The notes under the pieces: model-generated
Seen by the model: only the letters and a program-made list of their open reading frames with translations
Told to the model about the DNA's origin: nothing
Database searches by the model: none
Shown here: positions 21,200-30,624 of the stretch, piece by piece
Layout: each line of letters starts with the position of its first letter
Numbering within the stretch: the stretch's first letter is position 1
NCBI GenBank assembly: GCA_039621445.1
Contig: CP154957.1
Coordinates: forward strand, 16,112,947 to 16,176,946
DNA length: 64,000 bases
Origin: Euglena gracilis
Taxonomy: Eukaryota; Euglenida; Euglenophyceae; Euglenales
Direction: 5' to 3'
Program-made: the position numbers and the translations under genes

Positions 21200-22504
21200 T
21201 CATTTTTCAGGTTGTCGGGAAAGAGGAAAGGCATATTCCAAAGGGGGAGGGTTTGGTGTTGGTCCCCCAGGGTACCCCCTCACGAATGACTCATGACGAA
21301 AACAAATTTTGGATTCGAATGAACCCAAGATTTTGGGAAGCGGTGGTGGAGGTGGATGATTTTCAGGTGGAAAAGGAAGAGGGGAGGCTTGCTGATTTTT
21401 CATCACCAAAAACTCAGCCTGAAACGAATCCAGCTTTTGCTGTAGTTTTTTCCGCTCCTGTTGTTCTTTAAAAAGTTCACTGGAATGCTGTTGCAGTAAA
21501 ACTCCAACCTGCTGTTTCATCGAATTTTCCATTTCAGCCCGAACTTTCTCAAACTGTCCCTCCCTTTCACTCAGCCTCAACCTTTCCTGCAACATTTCAC
21601 TGATAATCACCTCCAAATTCTTTCTCGTTTGCAGCCCCAACTCCCTTTGCACCTCCAACCGAATTGTTTCCTCACTCTTGTTAATCAGGTCACAGACTTT
21701 CTCAATGGGAAAATCTTTCCGACCCAGAAAATTCTCCAACCTCCCCAAACGATCATTCAGAGCTTTGCTCTCTCGCTCCAGGGACTGTGAAAATTCCTTC
21801 AATTTCTCAGCCTGCGCCTGAAATTTGGCACACTCAGTCTCCCCCAAACCTTTGCATTGCTGAAAAATGATCCCAAAGCGTCCCTCAAGACCAGAGCTTA
21901 GCTCACCGACTGCAGATTTGACCTGATTAACAGCAATTTCCTGCTGTTTTTCCTTCTCCCCCACTTGTTGCACCACCACGTGCATCTCCCCCACAGATTT
22001 TTCCAAAATCGACAGTTTCTGAGAAAAATCCCTCTCATTTTTTCTCAACCCCTCAACCTGGGTCTCAAAAAACGTGTTTACTCCATCCTCCATTTTCTTC
22101 ACTTTTTCAGCAAACTGCCGTTCCATTTCCACACTCAACAAATGCCTTTGGCATTGGGCCAGATTTTGCACCATTTCACCATTTTGCTGAAACTGCAAAA
22201 GCAAGTCGTTTACGGTTGAACTCAGTTCAGCCTGAATTTCACGTTTCACCATGGCAATGTGATCAGCCATTCGCTGATCATGTATGCCCAATGCCTCATT
22301 GACCAGATTCAATGCCTGTCCCTGTGACATGGCCAATGCCTGATTTAGCATGTTTTCTGCCTCACCCACCAGATTTTCAGCCGTTTTCTCAGGATTTTTT
22401 CCTTCCTGCACCAAAAGTCTGCCATGTAAACATTCAATTTTGCAACTGATTTCTTCACCCCAATTGTTCCAATCATCATCGGATTGGCCATAGCCCGATT
22501 CCAT
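21200..22504 (-). CDS. Coiled-coil Gag-like protein (ORF B)
   Basis: About 434 residues follow the ATG at 22504; a few codons upstream are also open. Almost the whole protein is heptad-rich and Gln/Glu/Lys-rich (e.g. N-M-L-N-Q-A-L-A-M-S-Q-G-Q-A-L, E-K-S-V-G-E-M-H-V-V-V-Q-Q). It ends in a Pro-rich tail. This resembles the coiled-coil Gag ORF at 37657-39006 of the methyltransferase element in layout, but I cannot claim close identity. It starts about 20 bases after the stop of ORF A. No protease or RT follows before 21200, where the next stretch is the split gag-like gene in the opposite orientation, so the element is truncated. Confidence 0.55.
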   Translation of the reverse strand: MESGYGQSDDDWNNWGEEISCKIECLHGRLLVQEGKNPEKTAENLVGEAENMLNQALAMSQGQALNLVNEALGIHDQRMADHIAMVKREIQAELSSTVNDLLLQFQQNGEMVQNLAQCQRHLLSVEMERQFAEKVKKMEDGVNTFFETQVEGLRKNERDFSQKLSILEKSVGEMHVVVQQVGEKEKQQEIAVNQVKSAVGELSSGLEGRFGIIFQQCKGLGETECAKFQAQAEKLKEFSQSLERESKALNDRLGRLENFLGRKDFPIEKVCDLINKSEETIRLEVQRELGLQTRKNLEVIISEMLQERLRLSEREGQFEKVRAEMENSMKQQVGVLLQQHSSELFKEQQERKKLQQKLDSFQAEFLVMKNQQASPLPFPPENHPPPPPLPKILGSFESKICFRHESFVRGYPGGPTPNPPPLEYAFPLSRQPEK

Positions 22505-22523
22505 TTCCACATCATGCTGATTT

Positions 22524-24155
22524 TCAGGGTTTTCGGACCCAGTTTCTGCAAAAAAAACTGGTGTTTGGCTGTAATTTTTGTGGCTGGGTCTGTGGAAAAT
22601 CTGGCTGAATTGTCTGAAAAACCTGGGCTGGGCCTGTGATTGAAGACACTGTTAACGCTGGTTGAAAAACCTGCCCATGCATCTGGGCTGGTCCCATGAT
22701 TGCTGGAACAGATGACTCAGCCGAAAACTGCTGGGCTGGCTGAAAAACCTGTGAAGTCATCTGGGCTGGCTCCATGATTGCTGGAACAGATGACTCAGCC
22801 GAAAATTGCTGGGCTGGCTGAAAAACTTGTGAAGTCGTCTGGGCTGGCCCCATGATTGCTGGGACAGATGACCCAGCCGAAAACTGCTGGGCTGGCTGAA
22901 AAACGTGTGAAGTCGTCTGGGCTGGCCCCAAGATTGCTGGGACAGATGACCCAGCCGAAAACTGCTGGGCTGGGTGAAAAACCTGCAGCTGGGCTGCAGC
23001 TGGCTGTGCTGACTGCGATTCTGAACTTTGTGTTAACAGCAATGGTTCTGGCTGGGCTGTTAAACACAAAATTTTTTGTTCTGGCCCTGGGCTGCTGTCT
23101 CGTGACGACACAGAAACCCGCTGAAAACCTGGAAAATTTACTGCCCACATGCCAGCAGCTTTCATTCTTTGCATAACCATTTGCTGAATAATTGCGTTTT
23201 CAGCCTGTTTTTCTTCCTCTGACTCGCTTTCGTAAGCTGGGGGGTCTGATTCGTCGTCACTGCCATGCAGTGGAATCAGCTGTAAATTTTCTGGCCCTGC
23301 CACCGTGATGGGCCTTATGCATGTAATTGACCCCCTCTCCGAATCAGAATCAGATTCTGATTCCTGTGTCGTTTCTGAAAATCCTGAAGGCGATAAAGTT
23401 TCTGCAGCCTGAAAATTGTTTTCTGCCACAGATTCCATCATGATTTGCAATGATGCCACAGGTTCTGAAAACTGGGCTGCAGAAAATTCAATCTCCTTTT
23501 CGTTCTGAAAACAGCTTTCTGCCAAAGATCTCAGAAAATTTTCATCACAATCTGAAATTCGGACAGATTGACTGGGAAACGAGCAGATTTCTGCAGATTC
23601 TTCTGAAAATTCACAGACCACAGGGTTGATGAAACTGACCTCGTGTACCATTCTGCTGGCACAGCCACCAGAACAAATCTCTGTGACCGTGTCGACCGTC
23701 TCTGAAAAATTTTCACTGACTGGGTCTGTGAAACAACCTTTGCTTGCGATGTCAGCCGAATCTGAAAACTTTGCACTGATTCTGCTGGCAGAGCCAGCGG
23801 AACAAATCTCAGCAACGACGTTCACCGAATCTGAAAAAATCTCACTGACGAAGTCAGTGAGCCGACCTCTGCTAACCATGTTCGCCGGCCCCACCCCCTG
23901 TGCGCCGCCGGTCGCCCCCGCGACCGGCGAGTCCCGGTGGACCGAGGGCCCGGGGGGTCCTCGCCGTCGTGGAAAACCACCAACAGACGGGGGGTGGGTG
24001 TTTCCGGGGTGGGGCCTGCGCTTTCTCCGAGGGTTGGTGGGCTCAAGCCAACCCCCGTTTGTTTCACTCAGGTATTTTCCCCAACCCCAGCCGGTGCGTA
24101 GGATCGTTTTTTCAAGGGTTTCCGAAATTTTGGTGAAAAACGAAAAATCTGCCAT
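22524..24155 (-). CDS. Acidic, repeat-containing Gag-like protein (ORF A)
   Basis: About 543 residues follow ATG at 24155. The N-terminal third has Pro/Arg-rich and then Ser/Cys/Glu-rich segments with recurring S-E-N-F-S-E / S-E-I-F-S-D phrases. A D-P-P-A-Y-E-S-E-S-E-E-E motif lies in the middle; its PPxY core is like the D-P-P-D-Y motif in the Gag ORF of the 28-40 kb element, and PPxY motifs are late-domain-like. The C-terminal third is a 26-residue tandem repeat (F-Q-P-A-Q-Q-F-S-A-G-S-S-V-P-A-I). The function is not known. The neighbouring coiled-coil ORF suggests a divided Gag. Confidence 0.5.
   Translation of the reverse strand: MADFSFFTKISETLEKTILRTGWGWGKYLSETNGGWLEPTNPRRKRRPHPGNTHPPSVGGFPRRRGPPGPSVHRDSPVAGATGGAQGVGPANMVSRGRLTDFVSEIFSDSVNVVAEICSAGSASRISAKFSDSADIASKGCFTDPVSENFSETVDTVTEICSGGCASRMVHEVSFINPVVCEFSEESAEICSFPSQSVRISDCDENFLRSLAESCFQNEKEIEFSAAQFSEPVASLQIMMESVAENNFQAAETLSPSGFSETTQESESDSDSERGSITCIRPITVAGPENLQLIPLHGSDDESDPPAYESESEEEKQAENAIIQQMVMQRMKAAGMWAVNFPGFQRVSVSSRDSSPGPEQKILCLTAQPEPLLLTQSSESQSAQPAAAQLQVFHPAQQFSAGSSVPAILGPAQTTSHVFQPAQQFSAGSSVPAIMGPAQTTSQVFQPAQQFSAESSVPAIMEPAQMTSQVFQPAQQFSAESSVPAIMGPAQMHGQVFQPALTVSSITGPAQVFQTIQPDFPQTQPQKLQPNTSFFCRNWVRKP
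22660..22995. repeat. 78-bp coding tandem repeat, about 4 copies
   Basis: The unit contains TGGGCTGGCTGAAAAAC and CCCATGATTGCTGGAACAG-type phrases. Copies differ at few bases and keep the reading frame of ORF A (26 residues each). Confidence 0.85.
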
Positions 24156-24185
24156 TTGCAATGAATTCGAACTTTTCTCTCTCAA

Positions 24186-25450
24186 ATCTCACTTTTCTCT
24201 CTTTCTCTCTCTCACACTCTCATGCACAAACCAACCCACAAACCAACCCACTGAAGCTGAAATGAATCCCAACCCACTGGAGAAGCAAACACACTGTTGG
24301 AAATATGTGAGAGTGACTGAATGTAATGGAAAAAACAACCTGGGGCAAGGAATAGGGGTATAGGGAATATAGGCGGCGGTGAGGGTGGCGGTGTTGTAGG
24401 GTCTCCTTGATTTCAATACCAAATTGACTTCAATAACTCCACCAACAATGTAATGACTAACAATGTAATTGCCAATTCCATTTCAACAATGTGATTGATC
24501 AAATCCAATTCAATGTATTTCTTCTTTGCCAAATAATGGGGAAAACCCCTCAAGTTCTGTGAACAAACAGAATTCGAAAGGTCTTAGAAATTTGACCCGC
24601 TTCGAATTTAAGTCGCGGGTTTTTTTTAACTGACTGTCTGTTACCCGCGACTTTGAAATTTGCGGTTTCTGGCAATTTTTGGCTGCCGGTGAAAGCCGGC
24701 AGCCGACAGAACCCAACTCCCCCGTAAAGGACGGTGTGCAGAATTTTCAGATATTTTTGGGAAAGAAACTTGCCCAGGCATGGGACACGGCAGACGATTT
24801 TGTCGGTGAGGCTTCCGTAGGTACCCCGCCAAGGAATTTGGGGTTCGGAGGAAGAATTTTTGGAATGGCAAAGAGGTAAGAATTTCACAGATTTGGATTT
24901 GCTTTTTGAAAAGCAAAAGGTGGACAGATTTTCCAATCACAGTTTTTCTCTAAGAGGTGGAAATTTTGGGCCAAGATTTGAGAGATGGCACGGGTTGATG
25001 TGACCCCCCCACAAAAACGGATCCGTAATTCACATTCCCGTTACGGTTGTGGTAAAAGTGATGAATCGTCATTGCGGGGAACCAATCCCGCGGTTTGCGG
25101 GGTTGTTTTCGTTGTTTCTGATTTTTAGTGTTTGGTCGCCACAAGCAACAGATCACGAAATTCAACAATCCCCCGAACAAAAAAGTTGCACCGCTTCAAA
25201 AAAAAAAAGAGGGCAATTTGCTTCTCACAGAGGGATGAAGCAAAAACCCCAAACAAAAAAGGGCCCAACCAACCAAAAAAAGGGAGTGTGCTATTAGAGA
25301 GAAAGAATCCCTAAAGGAAGGTTAGCCTAAAAATAAAAAAACCCTGAAGCCTAACAACCATATTTCTTGAATGACGGTTGGTCAAAAAAAAGGTTCGCAA
25401 TGGTTGGAAATGTGAAACCATGCCTAGGCCCCATTGTGGCTCGGGGTAAG
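24186..25450. other. No recognisable gene
   Basis: The stretch holds a CT-rich microsatellite (24170-24225), CAACAATGTAATG-type short repeats (24435-24490) and A-rich runs. It may include the leader of the gag-like ORFs to the left. No LTR or primer site could be matched. Confidence 0.45.
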
Positions 25451-25454
25451 ATTA

Positions 25455-25716
25455 CCTTACCTCTGGGATTATTATTATTACCACTCTGCCCAGGAAATTC
25501 TGGGAGAAGCTGCAATGGTTCCTCGCGGAAAGAGCGAGTACAACCAAACACACAGTCCCCGAAGGATGGGTTCGGGACTGGGTGGTACCTGACTTCGAAT
25601 ACGAATCGCCAGAAACCTGGCTCGTAGATAGGCCACCACCACCACAATTCCAGATGGTCCTTGTGGAAGATCCCTTGGACTCCCGCCATGATTATTGGCG
25701 GCTGGAACGGATGTAA
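25455..25716 (+). pseudogene. C-terminal remnant of payload module B
   Basis: The translation matches the C-terminus of the frame ending at 19321: L-P-R-K-F-W-E-K-L-Q (against L-P-R-I-F-W-E-Q-L-Q), W-V-R-D-W against W-I-K-D-W, and V-E-D-P-L-D-S-R-H-D-Y-W-R against V-E-D-P-L-G-D-P-Q-H-D-Y-W-R. Both are followed by a stop within a few codons. Protein similarity exceeds DNA similarity by eye, which suggests past selection on the protein. Confidence 0.75.
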
Positions 25717-26632
25717 TGCCGAAACGGCATTACCAGGCTCATGTAAGGTAAGTGCCTTCATGGAGCCTGGACATCCATATACTATATATATATATATATA
25801 TACACTGGTAGCGGAAAACGCTAAACAGCCCTGGGACGAACCTGGGTCTGTGTCACTCTACGCTCTGGATGGAAGCATCCAAGAGCCCCCCCCCCCGCCA
25901 CCAGCCACCCCTCTGCCAATGGCCATGCGGACGGAAACCGTCTGCAAGAGGTAATCGCCTCTTATTGCGTCGCGAAGGAGCTACTGCTGTGAAGACCTTG
26001 GCAGCCGGGAAACCTGGCAAGCCGCTAAGTGACGCACAGCACACAGCGCGCACGCCGTAATAATAGGCCAACTTGTCACTTTTCGGCCCCAAGTCCCCTT
26101 AAGGCAGCCAGACAGCAACAATTCTGTTCTGGCCTAAGCCAGCCCCCCCTCTCCTCCTACTTTCCCCCCACCCCCGCAAAGCTGTCGCCGGCAGTCGTTT
26201 TTATAAGTAGGCTTTTGTTTCCTAGTGCGGATATGACCGCCTAGGAGCCCTATCCGGGTATGACCAGGATATGAGCCTGCCCCCCCCTTCCACACCTCTC
26301 CCCTCGGGTTTTCAGCGAATACGCTTGACCAACCCCGCGTGCCTTTGGCACACCCAAAGTGGGTGGATGGGACACTTTGACAGGAAACCTGCCAAGCCCC
26401 GTTTTCCACAGTGGGCTTTTTCACACCCCACCTAAGCCGAAACGGCTAATAGGTAACCGCGAAACGCGGCTAACCTTTTGCGCGTTTTTGGGCTTTGGGT
26501 GGATGCCACTGTGCGGAAAGGAGAGACACCGAAGGGAGAAGTGAACCCCACCTGGGACAGCGTCAGATATCCTGACTGGACCTGGGAATCCCTGGTCCAT
26601 GAAGGAAATCGGGCGTAGCCCTGGGAGGGGGA

Positions 26633-27058
26633 TGTGTCCCAGGCACGTCCCAGCTCTGTAGGATATCTGCAGAGTGGGTTCCGTGACGGTCGCACCACTG
26701 TGGAAACCACAGTTGGTAAGATCGTGGCAGACCCTTCTGGGATCTGCCCCTGGACACGTCAGCCCTTTTCTCTCCTTCCCCCACAGGTGGTATTCTTTAC
26801 TGTCATCACTTCCAAGTTTGACCATTGGTTTTGTCAGAGGGAAAAACCCTCGGAACAGTCGAACTTGATCTCAGAAGAAACTTCTGAGCCTTTGCTTTGT
26901 GCTTTGCTTCTTGGTGAATTGGGAAGAAAAGGGGAAAACCACTTTTCGTTACTCCAAAGACTTTTCCCTACCATAAGTAGGCTGCGCACCGAGGCGAAAG
27001 CGAAAGGCTTTTACAGAAAGTCCCAAAAAGGGGAAAAGGGAAAGCTTTGGCGTACACT
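26633..27058 (+). repeat. Diverged 3' LTR of the second family member
   Basis: It shares the ends, the CCCCCACAGGTGGTATTC acceptor-like tract and the AAGTAGG...GCCGAGGCGAAAGCGAA-type block with the 308/318-bp LTRs, but has about 110 extra bases. It directly follows a GGGAGGGGGA polypurine tract. Confidence 0.75.
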
Positions 27059-27149
27059 CTCGAACCAAGAAAGGGTTTTCAATTTAAACCATTTCCCCTT
27101 TCCAGGTTCTCTTCACCAATTTTTTGGGGGAGCAAATGCCCCGCCCCCC

Positions 27150-27815
27150 CCCCCCCAGGTAGCCCCTGGCCTGTTTGATTGTATCAGGAAAATTTCACAA
27201 TGTCAACAAGTTCAAGAGGAAACTACCACATGTTATTTGGCATCCTCAGGACCCTTGCGGAGGTATGACAATGCCTTCAAAAAATTGGCAAGGATAATGT
27301 TGGCAAAGCAGGTGGCTCTGGAATCAGCCACAACCTTGGAAGCAGCTGGAGCCTTGCTGGTGCTGAAAAATTTCAGTCACACCGATGCCAGGAATGCATT
27401 CTCTGCTTGTTTGCCGTTTCCTGGTTTTCAGAGTTTAGGATTCCACCCCTCCTTCAGAATGTCAAAAAATTGTGGAATGTGTCCACTCAAAAGTGCCAGT
27501 TTTTGGGACGCCTCAGATTTGTTGCAAAAATTTGCCCAGTCAGCCTCATCAGTAAAGGACATGCCTATCGCGGAGTTGAGGAAAAGACAAATCACTTTCT
27601 GGAGAATTTCCAGTCTCCACAGGGAGGTGGACTTACATAGGGCTCAGAGAGGCGTGAGCTTTTCAAACAATGCCATTTTTGTATTTGTCCAAAGGAAAGG
27701 AAAGGTTGGAACTTTCCCAGGGAGGACATCATCAACCTGGAAACAACTACTCAGATCAGTCCTTGACACTAGATGCAGGAATCAATATTTCGAACAAAAA
27801 AAATTCTGTCCTTAG
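27150..27815 (+). pseudogene. DIRS/Ngaro-like tyrosine recombinase remnant
   Basis: The open frame (entering from the LTR and ending at TAG 27813-27815) translates to a helical core-binding-like region: L-R-R-Y-D-N-A-F-K-K-L, F-P-G-F-Q-S-L-G-F-H-P-S-F-R-M, then F-W-D-A-S-D-L-L-Q-K-F. Next comes a segment resembling the first catalytic Arg box, S-S-L-H-R-E-V-D-L-H-R-A. The order (LGxHP...R, then WD..xLL, then R-x-x-D-L) is characteristic of DIRS/Ngaro/Crypton recombinases. The later H-x-x-R and Tyr boxes are absent, so it is a truncated fragment. A general phage-type integrase fold is the alternative. Confidence 0.45.
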
Positions 27816-28177
27816 CATCTAACCGGAACAATTCCATTGCGCAGGAAAATTATGTCAGAAAACAGCCTGGAAGCGTCCCACTGGGAGCCCCAAAGCACCA
27901 GGGGGCAGGGGTCTTGTGGCGGAAAAAATTAGGCCTTTCTCTTGAAGAACCTCAGCAATTGAGGTAGTGGAAAATTTTTAGAGCTGTCCCGGCAAGAAGG
28001 TGGTGGGCCCACCCCCCCCGCCAAAGAAAAATCAAAGCCCCAAAAGAAAAGCCAGCAGAAGAGCCCCCCGAGAGCCAGAAAGCGCCAGCTAGCCAGCCCA
28101 CCGACTGGCCGCGGCGGTGCCGGAGAGTTCGTCGCCATCTCCGGCCGCGGCACCCCCGCCGCACAAAACATCACAAA
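27816..28177. other. No recognisable gene
   Basis: This is unassigned flank of the 12.5-kb element. Bases 28174-28177 (CAAA) are the left copy of its target duplication. Confidence 0.5.
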
Positions 28178-29305
28178 TGTTATGTCCTATGGCGGAGGGA
28201 CCTTCGGTACCTCCGTTTCCCCTAGGTTGCGTAGGATCGATTAACCTATCCGGCCTCGCATCCCCTGTTGCCTGAGCCCAACCACCCATTTCTAGATCCT
28301 CCTCCCCAACCCAGATCCCTTTTTTCTGTTCACCCAGCACACCGCCATAAGGAGGTGTCGCTCCTCCCGCCGGCGCTTCTTCCCCATTTCTTTTGCCCTC
28401 TTGCGCATTTCCTTTTTCAACTGGAATTCCATTCCCTAAAATAAAAGAAACAATTGCACAAAAAGTGGAGGACATTGAAGAAAGTACTTGCGGGGTTGTT
28501 CGAGGTGCGAGGGTAGGCGCGACGTGCACTTTAGGCTTGTCAACACCCAAAACTTGAGAATCCCAATAGTATTGTCAAGTAACCACAAAGATAAACCACA
28601 ACAATCAGATCCACAGATTGAATTGGCAATAATCAATTGATCCAATGATGTGGCCCAAAAGAAGACCCACCTGAGATTAGAAAGGGGGGGAGTAGGCACA
28701 ACCCTTTCCTACCGCGCTGATTGCGCGCTTTTCTGGGTTATCTTCCCCACACCCATCCCAGGTATGCGCGCCCGGCTCCCAGCCGGGCGCTCACCACCAC
28801 GCTCCCCAAGGCATGGTGTATTCAACCCCCCAGGTCCATAACCCTTTGCGCTCACACTTCCCCAACCCAAAATTTGGAGTTGCGTGGGCTTGCGTCCCTT
28901 CCCACACCCATTGCCGCTTTTAGCGTATAAAAATTGCCCCTTGCCTCAAAAAATGGCGCATGGGTCCAAGCGGCGCCTTGGGCGTCTAAGGGAAGTATTG
29001 GGTAAAGGACCAAACTGATGTCGGAGAGAAAGGGGGGGGGGGCGTCCGTCTTGCGCTCCCCCTAAAAAAACCAAAAATATGCTTTGCCGACCAATCAAAA
29101 TATGACCTCCACCCTTCACCTTGGGGAGGGGTTGGTCGACTCCGCACAAGTCAAACCGCGGGCTTAGCCTTCTCCCCCACCAAAAAACCACTCCTTTCCC
29201 TCACAAGTGGTCGAGGGGATTCACCACCCGGGTTATTTCCCTTTCAACCGACCGCTCGGCACGGCCGGCGTCCCAAAGGGCAAAAATACACCTCCGGTCC
29301 CAACA
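28178..29305 (-). repeat. 3' LTR of the methyltransferase element
   Basis: This 1128-bp LTR is nearly identical to 39545-40673. On the element's strand it starts TGTTGGGACC (29305) and ends GGACATAACA (28178). The polypurine tract AGTAGGGGGG lies just outside at 29306-29315. Confidence 0.95.
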
Positions 29306-30624
29306 CCCCCCTACTCAAGAGATTTGCCCGCAAATCTCCGATTGCCGGTCCCTTTCCTCAAAAAAAGGGAGACCGGAGGGTGTCCAACCGAAAAGGTTTC
29401 CTAAACAAAATCTCCCGCGGAAAAAGGAGAAGAGAGGGAAAAAAAGCGGGGGGGGGCGAAGGGCTCAAAGTGGTCGGCGACCCACAAAATTCCCCTCACC
29501 TCCCGAGACGTCCCTCTCCACCCACTCAAATCTTGAGGCATTCTCACCAACCCAAGCACTCAATGGGCGTCCTCAGGGGAAGTAATAAAAAAACAAAACA
29601 AAAAAAAAACCATCACGACTTCCGGAGTCGGTAAAAAAAAACCCACACGGTCGAACTAGGGCGCATGCGAGCGCCCCCGACCCTCGGTCCCCTTCTCCCC
29701 GTTCGAAGAACATGGGAAGAGGTGAGGGACCTGTGCGCATTCACTCCATCGATCCCTTCCCAAGGGAATCCGACCCGGAGTGAAAAAAGAGAAGGGGGGT
29801 GAACCATGGGTCGTCCATCACGCCCATGCCCTTTCCCCCTCCCGACCACCTTGGATCCTTCAAAGGGCTTCCACAATCGGTTACTCCCCTTCGAAAAAAA
29901 TTCAAAAAAAATCGGTAAAAAGAGAAAAAAGGGGGGGGGGCGGTGTGAACCATGGGTGCCCCTCCTTCACGCCCCACGTCACCACCCCCTTCCGACCACC
30001 TTTGGATCCATCAAGCAGTCGGCCTCCCAAAAATTCAGCGGAAGGACCTGGCGGGGGGGTTCATAGGGTCCCCTTGTTCATCACCCCCCTTGCCTCAAAA
30101 ATTCGCAAAAATCAGGCAAAATGGCAGGGGGGGGTTCACAGGGTCCCACTCGCCGTTTCCTCCCCTTGCCAAGGAAAATTCTGAAATTGACGAAAAATGC
30201 ATGGGGGGGGGGGGCGTGTCGTGGGTTCCATCATCAAAATTACCCACGCTTCGATCCCCTTCAAGACCCCACCCTTACCCATTCAAAAAATGGGTATACT
30301 TCCGACATTCCAAAAAATTCTTTGGTCCAAAAAATGAAGAAAAAAGAAAACGGGGGGGGGGGGGCATGGAATTCCCTGGGACGTTCGGCCCACCTAACCC
30401 CATGCTTCCCTCGCCCACGCCACAACGGGCGGGCGCACCCGTCCCCGGGCGTCACCCGCTTGGGAACGCCGCGTACCGCTCGAGGACGTCCTCGGCGGCG
30501 ATGCGACGCCTCGACCTGTGAAGAAAAAAAAAAAGAAAAGGGGGGGGGGGGCACGGAATTCCCTGGGGTGTTCCGCTAACCCCACACCACGCTCCACCCA
30601 CCCTTCACACGCCACAGCCATGAC
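29306..30624. other. 3' untranslated region of the methyltransferase element
   Basis: I see no gene between the pol stop and the 3' LTR. The stretch contains repeated G7-G12 runs preceded by AAAAAAG (about 29440, 29925, 30125, 30205, 30350, 30540), each about 100-200 bp apart. They look like a degenerate tandem array on the plus strand. The polypurine tract is at its left edge. Confidence 0.6.

Larger units (their letters stand above)
25450..27058 (+). mobile_element. 5'-truncated second copy of the payload chromovirus family
   Basis: It contains the last about 85 codons of payload module B, the 3' untranslated region, the polypurine tract (GGGAGGGGGA, 26623-26632) and a 426-bp LTR (26633-27058) starting TGTGTCCC and ending GTACACT. 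Compared with the 2878-20465 element the DNA is clearly diverged, but the order of parts is the same. Upstream similarity stops near 25450, so the rest is deleted. The same style of short hairpin recurs (e.g. 25713-25733, 9-bp stem with AAA loop). Confidence 0.8.

Noticed and set aside
22524-24155. Repeat protein considered as a host structural protein
   Set aside because: Position, the adjacent coiled-coil ORF and the PPxY-like motif fit a divided Gag better, though this remains uncertain.
28178-29305. Left LTR considered as an independent gene because of its open frame
   Set aside because: The same sequence forms both ends of the element, with CAAA duplications, so it is an LTR.
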